DNA of 64,000 nucleotides from Streptomyces sp. NBC_00683 (GCF_036226745.1 NZ_CP109013.1:3162001-3226000); one strand, 5' to 3'. Shown: positions 20,764-31,702, numbered from the stretch's first letter. The notes: generated from the sequence alone by a model not told the origin. Program-made: numbers and translations.

Positions 20764-20799
20764 GAAGACGCCCGGCCCCCTGGGGGGCCGGGCGTCTTC
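20764..20799. terminator. Strong terminator after the second peptide-importer operon
   Basis: GAAGACGCCCGGCCCCC (20764-20780) pairs perfectly with GGGGGCCGGGCGTCTTC (20783-20799), a 17-bp stem with a 2-nt loop. It lies 20 bp beyond the stop of the OppF-type gene at 20819 and before the promoter region of importer copy 1. Confidence 0.85.
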
Positions 20800-20818
20800 C
20801 GTTCAGCTGACCGACGAG

Positions 20819-21961
20819 CTACGCCGCGTGCACGACGTCCTTCTCCTCGGCGAAGTGGCACGCCGACTCGTGCGCGGCCGGAGTGTCCGAGGCCTTGAAG
20901 CGCTCGGGGATCGCCAGGAGCGGCACCTCGGTGGCGCACTTGTCCTGGGCCTTCCAGCACCGCGTACGGAAGCGGCAGCCCGACGGCGGGTTGGCCGGCG
21001 AGGGGACGTCACCGGAGAGGATGATCCGCTCGCGTCCGTCACGGGCACTCGGGTCCGGGACCGGGACCGCCGACAGCAGCGCCTGGGTGTAGGGGTGCGT
21101 CGGGTGGTCGTAGATCTGCGTGTCCGTACCGATCTCGGCCATCTTGCCGAGGTACATGACGCCGACCCGGTCCGAGATGTGCCGGACGATCGACAGGTCG
21201 TGCGCGATGAAGAGGTAGGAGAGGTTGAACTCGTCCTGGAGCTTCTCCATCAGGTTGATGACCTGCGCCTGCACCGACACGTCGAGCGCGGAGACCGGCT
21301 CGTCGCAGATGATGATCTCCGGGTTGAGCGCGAGGCCGCGGGCGATGCCGATGCGCTGGCGCTGGCCGCCGGAGAACTGGTGCGGGTACCGGTTGATGTA
21401 CTCCGGGTTCAGACCGACGACGTCCAGGAGGTCCTGCACCTTGCGGCGCCGCTCGCCCTTCGGGGCCACCTCGGGGTGGATGTCGAAGGGCTCCCCGATG
21501 ATGTCGCCGACCGTCATGCGCGGGTTCAGCGAGGTGTACGGGTCCTGGAACACCATCTGGATGTTGCGGCGCACGGCCTTCAGCGCGCGGCCGGACAGCC
21601 TGGTGATGTCCTGGCCCTTGTAGAAGACCTCACCGGCGGTGGCCCGCTCCAGCGTCATCAGGAGCTTGGCGACCGTGGACTTGCCACAGCCGGACTCGCC
21701 CACGATGCCGAGCGTCTCGCCCTGGTAGAGATCGAACGAGATCCCGTCCACGGCCTTGACCGCGCCGACCTGCTTCTTGAACAGGATGCCCTGGGTCAGC
21801 GGGAAGTGCTTGACCAGGTTGCGCACCTGAAGAATCGGCTCCCCCTGCGACACCGGGGCTTCGAGGGCGGCTACGGCCTCCGCTTCGGTGGCCGCGTCGA
21901 CCGTCTCCACTTCGGTGACGTTCGGGGTGGCGTCCACGGACTCCTTCTCGAGGTCAGCCAT
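20819..21961 (-). CDS. Oligopeptide ABC importer ATPase, OppF/DppF type (copy 2)
   Basis: A 380-residue ATPase with a ~35-residue acidic leader ([30 protein letters not shown]). Then come Walker A GESGCGKST, signature FSGGQRQRIGIAR, Walker B IIICDEPVSALD and H-loop FIAHDLS. The Opp C-terminal extension GCRFRTRCWKAQDKC...HESACHF is present. Note the unusual Cys in Walker B (ICDEP) compared with VADEP in copy 1. It overlaps the OppD-type gene by 8 bp with GGAAGGAG as ribosome site. It is the last gene of the second importer, the copy next to typA, where I recall bldK in S. coelicolor. Confidence 0.93.
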   Translation of the reverse strand: MADLEKESVDATPNVTEVETVDAATEAEAVAALEAPVSQGEPILQVRNLVKHFPLTQGILFKKQVGAVKAVDGISFDLYQGETLGIVGESGCGKSTVAKLLMTLERATAGEVFYKGQDITRLSGRALKAVRRNIQMVFQDPYTSLNPRMTVGDIIGEPFDIHPEVAPKGERRRKVQDLLDVVGLNPEYINRYPHQFSGGQRQRIGIARGLALNPEIIICDEPVSALDVSVQAQVINLMEKLQDEFNLSYLFIAHDLSIVRHISDRVGVMYLGKMAEIGTDTQIYDHPTHPYTQALLSAVPVPDPSARDGRERIILSGDVPSPANPPSGCRFRTRCWKAQDKCATEVPLLAIPERFKASDTPAAHESACHFAEEKDVVHAA

Positions 21962-23012
21962 GGATCGTCTCCTTCCAGAAGTGGCAGGCGCTGCCGCGGC
22001 CGACCAGCTCGGTACCGTCCTGCTCGGTGACCGGGCGCAGTGCCGGGATCTCCGTACGGCAGATGTCCTGCGCCATCGTGCAGCGCGGGTTGAAGGCGCA
22101 GCCGGACGGCACGTGCAGCAGGTTGGGCGGCAGGCCCTTGATCGCGTAGAGCTCCTGGCCCTTCTGGTCCAGGCGCGGGATCGACTCCAGCAGACCCTTG
22201 GTGTACGGGTGCGCGGGGCGCTTGTAGATCTCGTGGACCGGGGCGGTCTCGACGATCCGGCCCGCGTACATCACGGCGATCTTGTCGGCCACGTCGGCGA
22301 CGACACCGAGGTCGTGCGTGATCAGGATCAGGCCCATGTTGAAGTCGCGCTGGAGCTCCGCGAGCAGGTCCATGACCTGAGCCTGGACGGTCACGTCGAG
22401 CGCCGTGGTGGGCTCGTCCGCGATGATCAGGTCGGGCTCCAGGGCCAGCGCCATCGCGATCATGATGCGCTGGCGCATACCGCCGGAGAACTGGTGCGGG
22501 TAGTCGTTGACCCGTTCCTTGGCCGCCGGAATGCGCACCCGGTCCATCAGCGCGATGGCCTTGGCCTTGGCGTCCTTCTTGGAGAGCCCCTGGTGCACAC
22601 GGAACATCTCGCCGAGCTGGTAGCCCACGGAGAGCACCGGGTTCAGCGAGGACAGCGCGTCCTGGAAGATCATGGCGATCTTCTGGCCGCGGATCTGCCG
22701 GCGCTCCTCGTTGGACATCTTGAGCATGTCCTGGCCGCGGAAGAGGATCTCGCCCTTGGGGATGCGGCCGGGGGGCATATCCAGGATGCCCATGATCGCC
22801 TGCGCGGTCACGGACTTGCCGGAGCCGGACTCGCCGAGCACGGCGAGGGTCTCGCCCGCGCTGACGCTGTAGTTGACCCCGTTGACGGCCTTGGCAACGC
22901 CGTCACGGGTGTGGAACTCCACGTGCAGATCGCGGACTTCGAGCAGCGGGCCGCTCTCGTCGTTGGAACCACGCGGAGCAGGAATATCCGCCGTCTTGTC
23001 GATGATGGTCAT
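21954..23012 (-). CDS. Oligopeptide ABC importer ATPase, OppD/DppD type (copy 2)
   Basis: A 352-residue ATPase starting at ATG 23012 ([20 protein letters not shown]) with GGGAGG 7 nt upstream. Walker A is GESGSGKSV, signature [13 protein letters not shown], Walker [14 protein letters not shown]-loop LITHDLG. The Opp cysteine extension is [15 protein letters not shown]...GRGSACHF. From [14 protein letters not shown] onward it is nearly the same as copy 1, showing that the operons arose by duplication. It follows the OppC-type gene by 11 bp. Confidence 0.93.
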   Translation of the reverse strand: MTIIDKTADIPAPRGSNDESGPLLEVRDLHVEFHTRDGVAKAVNGVNYSVSAGETLAVLGESGSGKSVTAQAIMGILDMPPGRIPKGEILFRGQDMLKMSNEERRQIRGQKIAMIFQDALSSLNPVLSVGYQLGEMFRVHQGLSKKDAKAKAIALMDRVRIPAAKERVNDYPHQFSGGMRQRIMIAMALALEPDLIIADEPTTALDVTVQAQVMDLLAELQRDFNMGLILITHDLGVVADVADKIAVMYAGRIVETAPVHEIYKRPAHPYTKGLLESIPRLDQKGQELYAIKGLPPNLLHVPSGCAFNPRCTMAQDICRTEIPALRPVTEQDGTELVGRGSACHFWKETIHG

Positions 23013-23023
23013 GTACGCCTCCC

Positions 23024-23968
23024 TCAGCGCAGCTTGGGGTCGAGGGCGTTGCGTACCGCATCGCCGAGCATGATGAACGCCAGAACGGTGATCGACACCA
23101 TGACCGACGGGATGATCAGCACGAACGCGGCGTTGCGCAGCTGCTCCTGGCCGGAGGAGATGTCCACACCCCACGACACGGTCGGTTCGGCGAGGCCGAT
23201 GCCCAGGAAGGACAGCGTGGCCTCGGCCGAGATGTAGCCGCCGAGCGCGATGGTCGCGACGACGATCACCGGGGCGATCGCGTTGGGCAGGATGTGACGG
23301 AGCAGGATGCGGGTGGTCGAGGCGCCGAGCGCCTTGGCCGCCATCACGTAGTCGGCCTGCTTGATCGTCAGGACGGAGCCGCGTGCGACACGGGCGATCG
23401 AGGTCCAGCCGAGGAAGGCCAGGGCCAGGATGACGACCCAGATGTGGCGCTCCGCGAACGAGGTCAGGACGACCATCGCGCCGAGGATGAAGGGAACGCC
23501 GAAGAAGATGTCGGTGATCCGGGAGAGCAGGGTGTCGATCCAGCCGCCGAAGTAGCCGGCGAGCATGCCGACCACGGTGCCCAGGATGGTGACGAGGGCG
23601 GTGACGACGACGGCGACGGTGATCGAGGCGCGGGCGCCGTAGACGACACGCGCGTAGATCGAGCGGCCCTGGATGTCGTACCCGAACCAGTCCTCCTGGA
23701 AGAAGTTCCCCCACTTGGGCTTCTGCAGGTAGTGGTGGGCCAGGTCCGCGTAGCGCGGGTCCGCGCCGGTGAACAGGCCGGGGAAGACCGCCATCGTCAG
23801 CAGGAAGACGATCAGGACGGCCGAGACGACGAACAGCGGGCTGCGCCGCAGGTCGTGCCAGGCGTCCGACCACAGGCTGCGGGGCTTGCCCGCCTTGGCG
23901 GCGGGAGCCGGTGCGGCAGTCGCCTCGGGCAGCTGGCCCGCGGTGGTTTCCTTGAGCGTCTCAGGCAT
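23024..23968 (-). CDS. Oligopeptide ABC importer permease, OppC/DppC type (copy 2)
   Basis: A 314-residue permease with an Ala-rich cytoplasmic head, the motif KPRSLWSDAWHDLRRSPLFVVSAVLIVFLL at the first helix, and EAA loop GWTSIARVARGSVLTIKQADYVMAAKALGAS followed by PNAIAPVIVV. It ends LGDAVRNALDPKLR, nearly the same tail as copy 1. The extracellular insert differs strongly from copy 1 (ADPRYADLAHHYLQKPKWGNFFQEDWFG, no cysteines), consistent with a different partner protein. The ATG overlaps the OppB-type stop by 8 bp. Confidence 0.92.
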   Translation of the reverse strand: MPETLKETTAGQLPEATAAPAPAAKAGKPRSLWSDAWHDLRRSPLFVVSAVLIVFLLTMAVFPGLFTGADPRYADLAHHYLQKPKWGNFFQEDWFGYDIQGRSIYARVVYGARASITVAVVVTALVTILGTVVGMLAGYFGGWIDTLLSRITDIFFGVPFILGAMVVLTSFAERHIWVVILALAFLGWTSIARVARGSVLTIKQADYVMAAKALGASTTRILLRHILPNAIAPVIVVATIALGGYISAEATLSFLGIGLAEPTVSWGVDISSGQEQLRNAAFVLIIPSVMVSITVLAFIMLGDAVRNALDPKLR

Positions 23969-24890
23969 AACGGATCCTCGGGTCCAGGACCGCGTAAAGC
24001 AGGTCGACGACCAGGCTGGCGACGAGATAGACGATGACGATCAGCGTCACGATGCCGACGACCGTGGCACCCTCGCGGTGCCTCAGCGCGTCGAAGACGG
24101 CGGAACCGACACCCTTGACGTTGAAGATGCCCTCGGTCACGACGGCGCCGCCGAGCAGCGCACCGAGGTCGGTGCCGAGGAAGGTGACCACGGGGATCAT
24201 CGAGTTGCGCATCAGGTGGACCCCGACGATGCGGCGTCGCGGCAGCCCCTTGGCCACAGCGGTACGCATGTAGTCGGAGCGCAGGTTCTCCGCGACCGAG
24301 GTACGGGTCAGTCGCGCGACGTACGCGAGTGACAGGGACCCGAGTACGACCGCGGGCAGGATCAGCTCGTCCCAGGTGGCTTCCATGCTCACGTTGGGCT
24401 GGACCCAGCCGAGCTGGAAGGCGAAGAAGTACTGGCCGAGGAAGCCCAGCACGAAGGACGGCACGGAGATCAGCAGGAGCGTCAGTACGAGCAGTCCACG
24501 GTCCCGGAAGGTGTCGGCCTTCAGACCGGCGAAGATGCCCATGGAGATACCGACGAGGACCGTGAAGATGAAGGCAAACAGGGCCAGTCTGACCGTGATC
24601 GGAAATGCTTCCGAGATGATGTCCGCCACCGGCCGGCCACTGGCGATCTGAGTGCCGAAATCACCCTGGAAAAGGCCGATGAGGTAGTTCCAGTACTGGT
24701 GCCAGAGCGGAAGGTCGAGACCCAGCTCCTTCTTCATGTTCGCGATCTGCGTCGGGTCGACGGTCTGCTCACCTGCGAGCGCGCGCACGGGATCGCCGGG
24801 CAGCGCGTACATCATGGAGAAGACCAGCAACGTTGATCCGAGGAAGACCGGGATCATCTGGAGCAGTCGCCGCGCGACATAACGCCCCAT
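23961..24890 (-). CDS. Oligopeptide ABC importer permease, OppB/DppB type (copy 2)
   Basis: A 309-residue six-helix permease starting at ATG 24890 (MGRYVARRLLQMIPVFLGSTLLVFSMMYALPGDPVRAL) with GGAGG upstream; an in-frame ATG 33 bp earlier lacks a ribosome site. The EAA region is LTRTSVAENLRSDYMRTAVAKGLPRRRIVG, and the protein ends LLYAVLDPRIRYA as in copy 1. It is separated from the lipoprotein gene by 119 bp containing a hairpin. Confidence 0.92.
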   Translation of the reverse strand: MGRYVARRLLQMIPVFLGSTLLVFSMMYALPGDPVRALAGEQTVDPTQIANMKKELGLDLPLWHQYWNYLIGLFQGDFGTQIASGRPVADIISEAFPITVRLALFAFIFTVLVGISMGIFAGLKADTFRDRGLLVLTLLLISVPSFVLGFLGQYFFAFQLGWVQPNVSMEATWDELILPAVVLGSLSLAYVARLTRTSVAENLRSDYMRTAVAKGLPRRRIVGVHLMRNSMIPVVTFLGTDLGALLGGAVVTEGIFNVKGVGSAVFDALRHREGATVVGIVTLIVIVYLVASLVVDLLYAVLDPRIRYA

Positions 24891-24923
24891 GTTTGCCTCC
24901 GATTTAGGGATAATGCAGCCCAA

Positions 24924-24953
24924 GGGCCGCTCTCCGGATTCGAAGAGCGGCCC
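24924..24953 (-). terminator. Intra-operon hairpin between binding-protein and permease genes (copy 2)
   Basis: GGGCCGCTCT (24924-24933) pairs with AGAGCGGCCC (24944-24953) around a 10-nt loop. Its sequence is unrelated to the hairpin in copy 1 but it occupies the same place in the operon, so position rather than sequence is conserved. A role in raising binding-protein mRNA is inferred. Confidence 0.6.
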
Positions 24954-25009
24954 CCGGGACCTACTGCCTGTGTGGGCGGCTGATGGCCTGTTGGGGGCCC
25001 TCAGGCGTG

Positions 25010-26635
25010 TTACTTGGCGGTGACTTCGGTGATGTTGTAGTCACCGTGGAAGTCGACCGTCACGTTGTCGACCGACTTCGAGTAGCCGCCGTTGGTCTTG
25101 TACTCCCAGAGCGGGATCGCCGGCATCTTCGTCAGGACGAGCTTCTCGGCCTCCTGGTAAGCCTTGATCGACTCGTCCAGGGTCTTGGCGTTGTCGCCCT
25201 TCTTGAAGGCCGCGTCGACCTCCTTGTCGGAGAACCGGCCGTTGTTGGCCTCAGCGGTGGTGCCGTACAGCTCCCGCATGAAGTTGACGTTCAGCGGGTA
25301 GTCGGCGACCCAGCCACCGCGGTACATCGACTTGACCTGGTTGTTGTCACGCGCTTCCAGGTCGGTCTGGAAGTCCGGCTTGGCGTCCGGGACACAGTCC
25401 ACACCGGTGGAGTTGCGGATGGACTCGCAGACTGCGGTCACCCACTCCTTGTGGCCACCGTCGGCGTTGTACTGGATGAAGATCTTGTTCTCGGGAACGC
25501 CGCCGCCCTCGGTGACGAGCGCCTTCGCCTTCGCCGGGTCGAACTTGAACACGTCGGTGCCCAGGTCCTGGTTACCGGCGACGCCCGGAGGCGTGAAGCT
25601 GGTGGCGGGCTTGCGGGTGCCGTTGAGCACGGTCTTGGTGATCGTGTCGCGGTCGATACCCATCGACAGACCCTGGATGACCTTCGGGTTGATGCCCTTG
25701 AAGGTCTTCGAGTAGAAGGTCGGGACGAGCGACTGGATCGCCGCGTACGGCTGGTCGATCGCGCGGTCGCCGAGGTCCTGCTTGTACTTCGGCAGGTCCT
25801 TCGGGCCGACCTGGCGGATCATGTCCAGGTTGCCGGAGAGGAGGTCCTGGTACGCGGCCTCGACGGTCGCGTAGTTCTTGAAGAGGACACCCTTGTTCTT
25901 GGCCTTGTTCGGGCCCTGGTAGTCAGGGTTGGCCTTGACGCGGATGAGCTTCTTGTGGTCCCACTTCTCGAAGATGTAGGGACCGTTGCCGACCGGCGCC
26001 TGGCCGAACGCCTTGGTGTCCTTGTAGAACACCTCCGGCAGCGGGGCGAAGGTCGCGTAGCCGAGCTTGTACTCGAAGTACGGCACGGCGGTGTTGAGCT
26101 CGATCGTGAAGGTGGTGTCGTCGACCAGCTTCAGACCGGACATCACGTCGGACTTGGGGTCACCCTTCTCGGGGTGGACGTCCGCGTAACCCTTGATGTC
26201 CTCGAACCAGAAGGCGTTCTGCTGGTTGTTCTTGCTGTTGGCGTACCAGTTCCACGCCTTGATGTACGAGTCGGCGGTGACGGGGGTGCCGTCGTGGAAC
26301 TTCCAGCCGGCCTTGAGCTTGACCGTCCACGTCTTGGAGTCGGTCGTCTTAACAGACTCGGCGTTCGTGTAGACGATGTTGCCGTCGGCATCGAAGTCCA
26401 GCAGCTGCGTGAACAGCGACTGGATGACGTAGCTGCCGAGCGACTCGTTGGTGTCAGCCGGAATCAGCGGCTTCTGCGGCTCACCGACGTCGATGGACAC
26501 GTAGCCCGCAGGCTTGCCCTTCTCCTTCGAAGCCGAGTCGCTGCTGTCGTCACTGTCGCCGCCGCCACAGGCGGTCGCGGCCAGGGCGATGATTGCCGCT
26601 CCCGCGACCCACTTGGCGCTCTTGGCACCGCGCAT
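25010..26635 (-). CDS. Peptide-binding lipoprotein of ABC importer, BldKB-like (SBP family 5, copy 2)
   Basis: A 541-residue lipoprotein with signal MRGAKSAKWVAGAAIIALAATAC; lipobox LAATAC gives the lipidated cysteine at residue 23, then GGGDSDDSSDSASKEKGK. The body shows family-5 features (TKSWTVKLKAGWKFHDGTPVTADSYIKAWNWY, NGPYIFEKWDHKK, VIQGLSMGIDRDTI). The start at 26635 follows AGGAGGAAACCC. It lies next to typA, where I recall the bldK locus in S. coelicolor; BldK imports a signalling oligopeptide needed for aerial growth. The BldK assignment is therefore tentative and copy 1 is the alternative. Confidence 0.9.
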   Translation of the reverse strand: MRGAKSAKWVAGAAIIALAATACGGGDSDDSSDSASKEKGKPAGYVSIDVGEPQKPLIPADTNESLGSYVIQSLFTQLLDFDADGNIVYTNAESVKTTDSKTWTVKLKAGWKFHDGTPVTADSYIKAWNWYANSKNNQQNAFWFEDIKGYADVHPEKGDPKSDVMSGLKLVDDTTFTIELNTAVPYFEYKLGYATFAPLPEVFYKDTKAFGQAPVGNGPYIFEKWDHKKLIRVKANPDYQGPNKAKNKGVLFKNYATVEAAYQDLLSGNLDMIRQVGPKDLPKYKQDLGDRAIDQPYAAIQSLVPTFYSKTFKGINPKVIQGLSMGIDRDTITKTVLNGTRKPATSFTPPGVAGNQDLGTDVFKFDPAKAKALVTEGGGVPENKIFIQYNADGGHKEWVTAVCESIRNSTGVDCVPDAKPDFQTDLEARDNNQVKSMYRGGWVADYPLNVNFMRELYGTTAEANNGRFSDKEVDAAFKKGDNAKTLDESIKAYQEAEKLVLTKMPAIPLWEYKTNGGYSKSVDNVTVDFHGDYNITEVTAK

Positions 26636-26981
26636 GGGTTTCCTCCTCATGAGTCCACTTTTGACTACAAGAGGGGCACTGGAGAGATCCACCGACACCC
26701 CTGACGGCGATCGTTTCAGTGCCCCGAGTGTGCTCGTGAGTCCGCACTCCCCACAGTGCGTCGACCCATTGACCCGAGCTCAATGGAGCCAACTATTAAG
26801 GAACACCGAGCTGTAAACCACACTTAAAGGGTCTCGGTTTGACAACATCAGGAAGCCGTGGTTGACCGAAATCCGGACAAAGGGATCCCAGACAGACACC
26901 CGCGAAACGGACCGTTAACACATGTTCCGGAGAGCGACGCCCGATATCCGGACACCTCGGTCAGAAAAACCGATTGACGAA
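26636..26981. promoter_or_regulatory. AT-richer promoter region of the second peptide-importer operon
   Basis: About 345 bp without a gene, noticeably richer in A+T than its surroundings (around 26785-26850: CTATTAAGGAAC, CACTTAAAGG, GTTTGACAAC). It must carry the promoter for the minus-strand importer operon. Several TTG...TA combinations exist on the minus strand, but none has consensus spacing convincing enough to call. No operator dyad was recognised. Confidence 0.4.
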
Positions 26982-27020
26982 AGGCCCGGCCCCCCACAGT
27001 CTCTGCGGGGGTCCGGGCCT
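26982..27020 (-). terminator. typA terminator
   Basis: AGGCCCGGcCCCCCaCAG pairs with CTGcGGGGGtCCGGGCCT with small mismatches and a short TCT loop. On the minus strand it ends in TTTCG. It sits 58 bp past the typA stop at 27079. Confidence 0.8.
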
Positions 27021-27078
27021 CATGTCAATGGCTAGTGCAGGCGGTTCGCAGACCGGAGCGGGCGCTCCGGACCAGGCG

Positions 27079-28953
<1,875 letters not shown>

Positions 28954-29112
28954 GGGTGGCTTGCGCTTCTCTCGGATCGTGGGATCAGGCGTCTCAGTCG
29001 GTCTCGAGTCCTCGTACGCCCGCCGGGCGGACACGCCACGGCTAGTCCAATGGTACGGGCCCGACGCGTCCTGGGCTTCCCGGCCCGATCCGCAGGACCG
29101 GACTCCAAGCAG

Positions 29113-29140
29113 TATTCAGCCGATATTCAGCCGGTATTAA
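29113..29140. repeat. Three phased 11-bp direct repeats upstream of typA
   Basis: TATTCAGCCGA, TATTCAGCCGG and a partial TATTAA follow each other with exact 11-bp spacing at 29113, 29124 and 29135. The 11-bp unit with TTCA resembles the spacing and core of OmpR/PhoP-type binding sites in Streptomyces (PHO-box units), though flanks differ. It lies 160 bp upstream of typA and just after the terminator of the gene at 29288. Confidence 0.45.
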
Positions 29141-29216
29141 GTCATCATCCGACCTGTGACAGGCCGGACGGAGGGGGGTGTGGGGGGTGAGCAGCCCGGG
29201 TCTGGGCAGAAACCAC

Positions 29217-29245
29217 CTTGCCCGCCGGGGGTCCCGGCGGGCAAG
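29217..29245 (-). terminator. Terminator after the orphan binding-protein gene
   Basis: CTTGCCCGCCGGG (29217-29229) and CCCGGCGGGCAAG (29233-29245) form a perfect 13-bp stem with a 3-nt loop, 43 bp beyond the stop at 29288. Confidence 0.85.
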
Positions 29246-29287
29246 GGAATTGAGCTGGTTCTGAGCTTCCGATACGGCTTTGACCTG

Positions 29288-31702
29288 CTACTTCTTACGA
29301 TTCGCGGGGGAACCTGCCGCTTGTCGCCCGGTGAATCCGATGTCTTCGTAGCGGGGTGCCGCGAAGCCGAAGGCACCGACGTTGGCGAGCTTCTTGTTCA
29401 CGGCGACCAGCTGTGGCCGCTGATACAGCGGAATCGATCCTGCGGCGGCCCAGATCCGTGCGTCCGCCTGCTTCAGCAGATCCCTGGACGCCGCAGCGTC
29501 GAGCTCGGAGACGGCCTGGTCGAAGAGCTGGTCGATGTGGTCCGAACCCACCCGCGTGTAGTTCTGCTCGACGAGCAGCGACCCGTCGGTGGCGGGCTCG
29601 GGCTTGGAGAAGATCGGCCGGCCGTCGGTCGCCGGGTAGGCGGTGGCGGGCCAGGAGTACAGCGCCAGGTCGTAGTCGCCGGAGGCGATGTGGTCCTTGA
29701 AGTAGCTGTCGTCCGAGACCTTGGTGATCTGCGTTCCGATGCCGATGGTGTCCAGCATCTCGACGATCCTTTCGCCGACGCTGCGCAGTGACTGCGAGCC
29801 GGGGCCGGACGGCAGGACGAAGCGCAGCGTCAGCGGCTTGCCGTCCTTGCCGAGTCGGCCGCGGACCGAGGCGGGGGCCGGTGCCGCCGTGCCCACGGGG
29901 GCGTAGGCGCCCGCCGCGCCGCCCGGCTGCCTGTCCTGGGCGGCGACCTTGGTGCCGGCTCCGTCCCCGGCGGCGCCGGTGAGCGCGGCGGCCTGGCGCT
30001 GCAGGGCGGCGCTGTGGGCCGCGGCGGCCGGGGCGGTGGCGAGGACCCGGGCGGGCCGGCCTCCCGGCTTGTCGTCGCCGACGATGTACAGGCCTTCGTC
30101 GCGGGAGGCCCGGTCGTCCTTGCCCGCGTCGTCCGACCCTGCCGCGTCCGACTCGGCTTCGTCGGACCCGGCTTCGTCGGACCCGGCTTCGTCGGACTCG
30201 GCGGGCTTCGCGGACTTCTCCGGCTTCTCCGCCGGCTTCTCGGCCTTCCCGGACTTCTCGGCCTCGGGCTTCGTCCCCTTCTTCTCCTCGGCCTTCTTCT
30301 TGTCGGCCTCGCTGCCGGCCTCCTTCGGCGTCACGGCGGCTCCGCCCTTCGTCCAGCCCGCGTCGCCCAGCAGCGCCTGCGCCTCCTTGGTGTCCTGGTC
30401 GCCCAGCGCACCGCTGCCGTCCTTGTAGGCGGGCTGCCCGGCCAGCGCCAGGTGGCTGCCCGGCGGCTTCGCAGGCAGGCCCAGCGGCTTCAGGACGATG
30501 TCGGCCAGCTCCTGGCGGTCCAGGGCACGGGCCACGGCGCGACGGACCCGGTCGTCGGAGAGGGGGCCCGACTCCCCGTTCATCGCGAGCTGCGTGTAGG
30601 CGGGCTCCAGGGACTTGCGTACGGCGAAACTGCCCAGCGACTTCTGCTCGGCCGCGTACGCCGCGATTGCCGCCCGGTTCTCGGCGCGGGCCGCCTGTGC
30701 GGTCTCCGCGGCCTCCTCGTCCGATCCGTGGGCCAGCGCCCAGGAGCGCAGGGCCGCCGCGGGGGTGATGTCGGCTCCAGGGCCGTGGGCGGGCTGTCCG
30801 TTGCCTCCCCGGTAGCGGGCCGCGAGGGCGATACGGTTCGCGGTCGCCGGGTCGACGTCGGCGACGTCGACGGTGCCCGCGGTGAGCGCCTTGTCGCGCT
30901 TCTGGGGTTCGACGGTCCGGAAGACGAGGGATTCGAGCTTGGCCTCGGCACCCCACCAGCGCGGGTTCCGGTCGAGGGTGACGGTCCCCTTGGCCTTGTC
31001 CACGCCGCGCAGCCGGAACGGTCCTGCGGTGCTCTTGAGCGTCGTCCTCGCGCCGTCGTTGAAGGTGCCCGGGGATCCGGTCACCTCCTTCGGGTACAGC
31101 GGGGAGAACAGTGCGCGCCAGTCCGCGTAGGGCTTGGAGAAGGTGACTCTGACCTGCAGGTCGTCCTTGCCGCGTTCGATCTTCTCGATCCGCTCGTAGC
31201 CGGCGTTGCGCGCCGTCCAGTAGGCCGAGTCCTTGCCGCTCAGCGCGCGCCACTGCGCGACGAAGTCGGGAGCGCCGATCTCCCGGCCGTCGCTCCACAC
31301 GGCCTGCTGGTTGAGCTTGTACAGGACGACCTGTTTCGGCTCCTGCTCGATGACCTTCGCCGACTCCAGGTAGTCGGGGTTCAGCCTGGGCTCACCCCGC
31401 GCGTCCATGGGGAAGAGGGAGGGCAGCAGGGCGCCCGTGATCCGGGTGGTCGCGCTGTCGGCGTCGGACTGGAAGGTGTTGAGGGTGGCGGGCACCGCGT
31501 CGATCGCCCAGTTGAGCGTGGATCCCTCGGTGACCCGGTCGCGGGAGGCCGGGGCGATGTCCTGCGGGACGGCTACCGAGGCGGCGCCCTCGCCGCCCGA
31601 GCTGCAGCCGGCCAGCACCGGGATCGTGAGGACGCCTGTCGCCAGGAGCGCGACCGAGCGGCGCTTTCGGGCCGTCCCCTGTGGGACGCCGAGGTGGGCC
31701 AT
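29288..31702 (-). CDS. Orphan family-5 solute-binding lipoprotein with large low-complexity insertion
   Basis: An 804-residue lipoprotein, some 250 residues longer than ordinary family-5 binding proteins. Lipobox VLAGC puts the lipidated cysteine at residue 32. Residues ~45-455 hold the first part of the binding fold (STLNWAIDAVPATLNTF, NQQAVWSDGREIGAPDFVAQWRAL, RRAVARALDRQELADIV). Residues ~455-625 are a Lys/Glu/Pro then Asp/Ser/Glu/Ala/Gly-rich stretch, including EAEKSGKAEKPAEKPEKSAK and repeats of DEAGS. The fold then resumes at PLTLRFVLPSGPGSQSL. No permease or ATPase gene accompanies it, so it may share another importer's membrane parts or act otherwise. GGAGG precedes the ATG. Confidence 0.85.
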   Translation of the reverse strand: MAHLGVPQGTARKRRSVALLATGVLTIPVLAGCSSGGEGAASVAVPQDIAPASRDRVTEGSTLNWAIDAVPATLNTFQSDADSATTRITGALLPSLFPMDARGEPRLNPDYLESAKVIEQEPKQVVLYKLNQQAVWSDGREIGAPDFVAQWRALSGKDSAYWTARNAGYERIEKIERGKDDLQVRVTFSKPYADWRALFSPLYPKEVTGSPGTFNDGARTTLKSTAGPFRLRGVDKAKGTVTLDRNPRWWGAEAKLESLVFRTVEPQKRDKALTAGTVDVADVDPATANRIALAARYRGGNGQPAHGPGADITPAAALRSWALAHGSDEEAAETAQAARAENRAAIAAYAAEQKSLGSFAVRKSLEPAYTQLAMNGESGPLSDDRVRRAVARALDRQELADIVLKPLGLPAKPPGSHLALAGQPAYKDGSGALGDQDTKEAQALLGDAGWTKGGAAVTPKEAGSEADKKKAEEKKGTKPEAEKSGKAEKPAEKPEKSAKPAESDEAGSDEAGSDEAESDAAGSDDAGKDDRASRDEGLYIVGDDKPGGRPARVLATAPAAAAHSAALQRQAAALTGAAGDGAGTKVAAQDRQPGGAAGAYAPVGTAAPAPASVRGRLGKDGKPLTLRFVLPSGPGSQSLRSVGERIVEMLDTIGIGTQITKVSDDSYFKDHIASGDYDLALYSWPATAYPATDGRPIFSKPEPATDGSLLVEQNYTRVGSDHIDQLFDQAVSELDAAASRDLLKQADARIWAAAGSIPLYQRPQLVAVNKKLANVGAFGFAAPRYEDIGFTGRQAAGSPANRKK
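30156..30200. repeat. Three 15-bp tandem repeats inside the binding-protein insertion
   Basis: GCTTCGTCGGACCCG is repeated at 30156, 30171 and 30186 (last copy ends CTCG). It encodes DEAGS repeats on the minus strand and marks the region as slippage-prone. Confidence 0.8.

Noticed and set aside
14864..26635. Transposition as the source of the duplicated importers
   Set aside because: No insertion sequence, target duplication or terminal inverted repeat flanks either operon; simple tandem duplication explains them.
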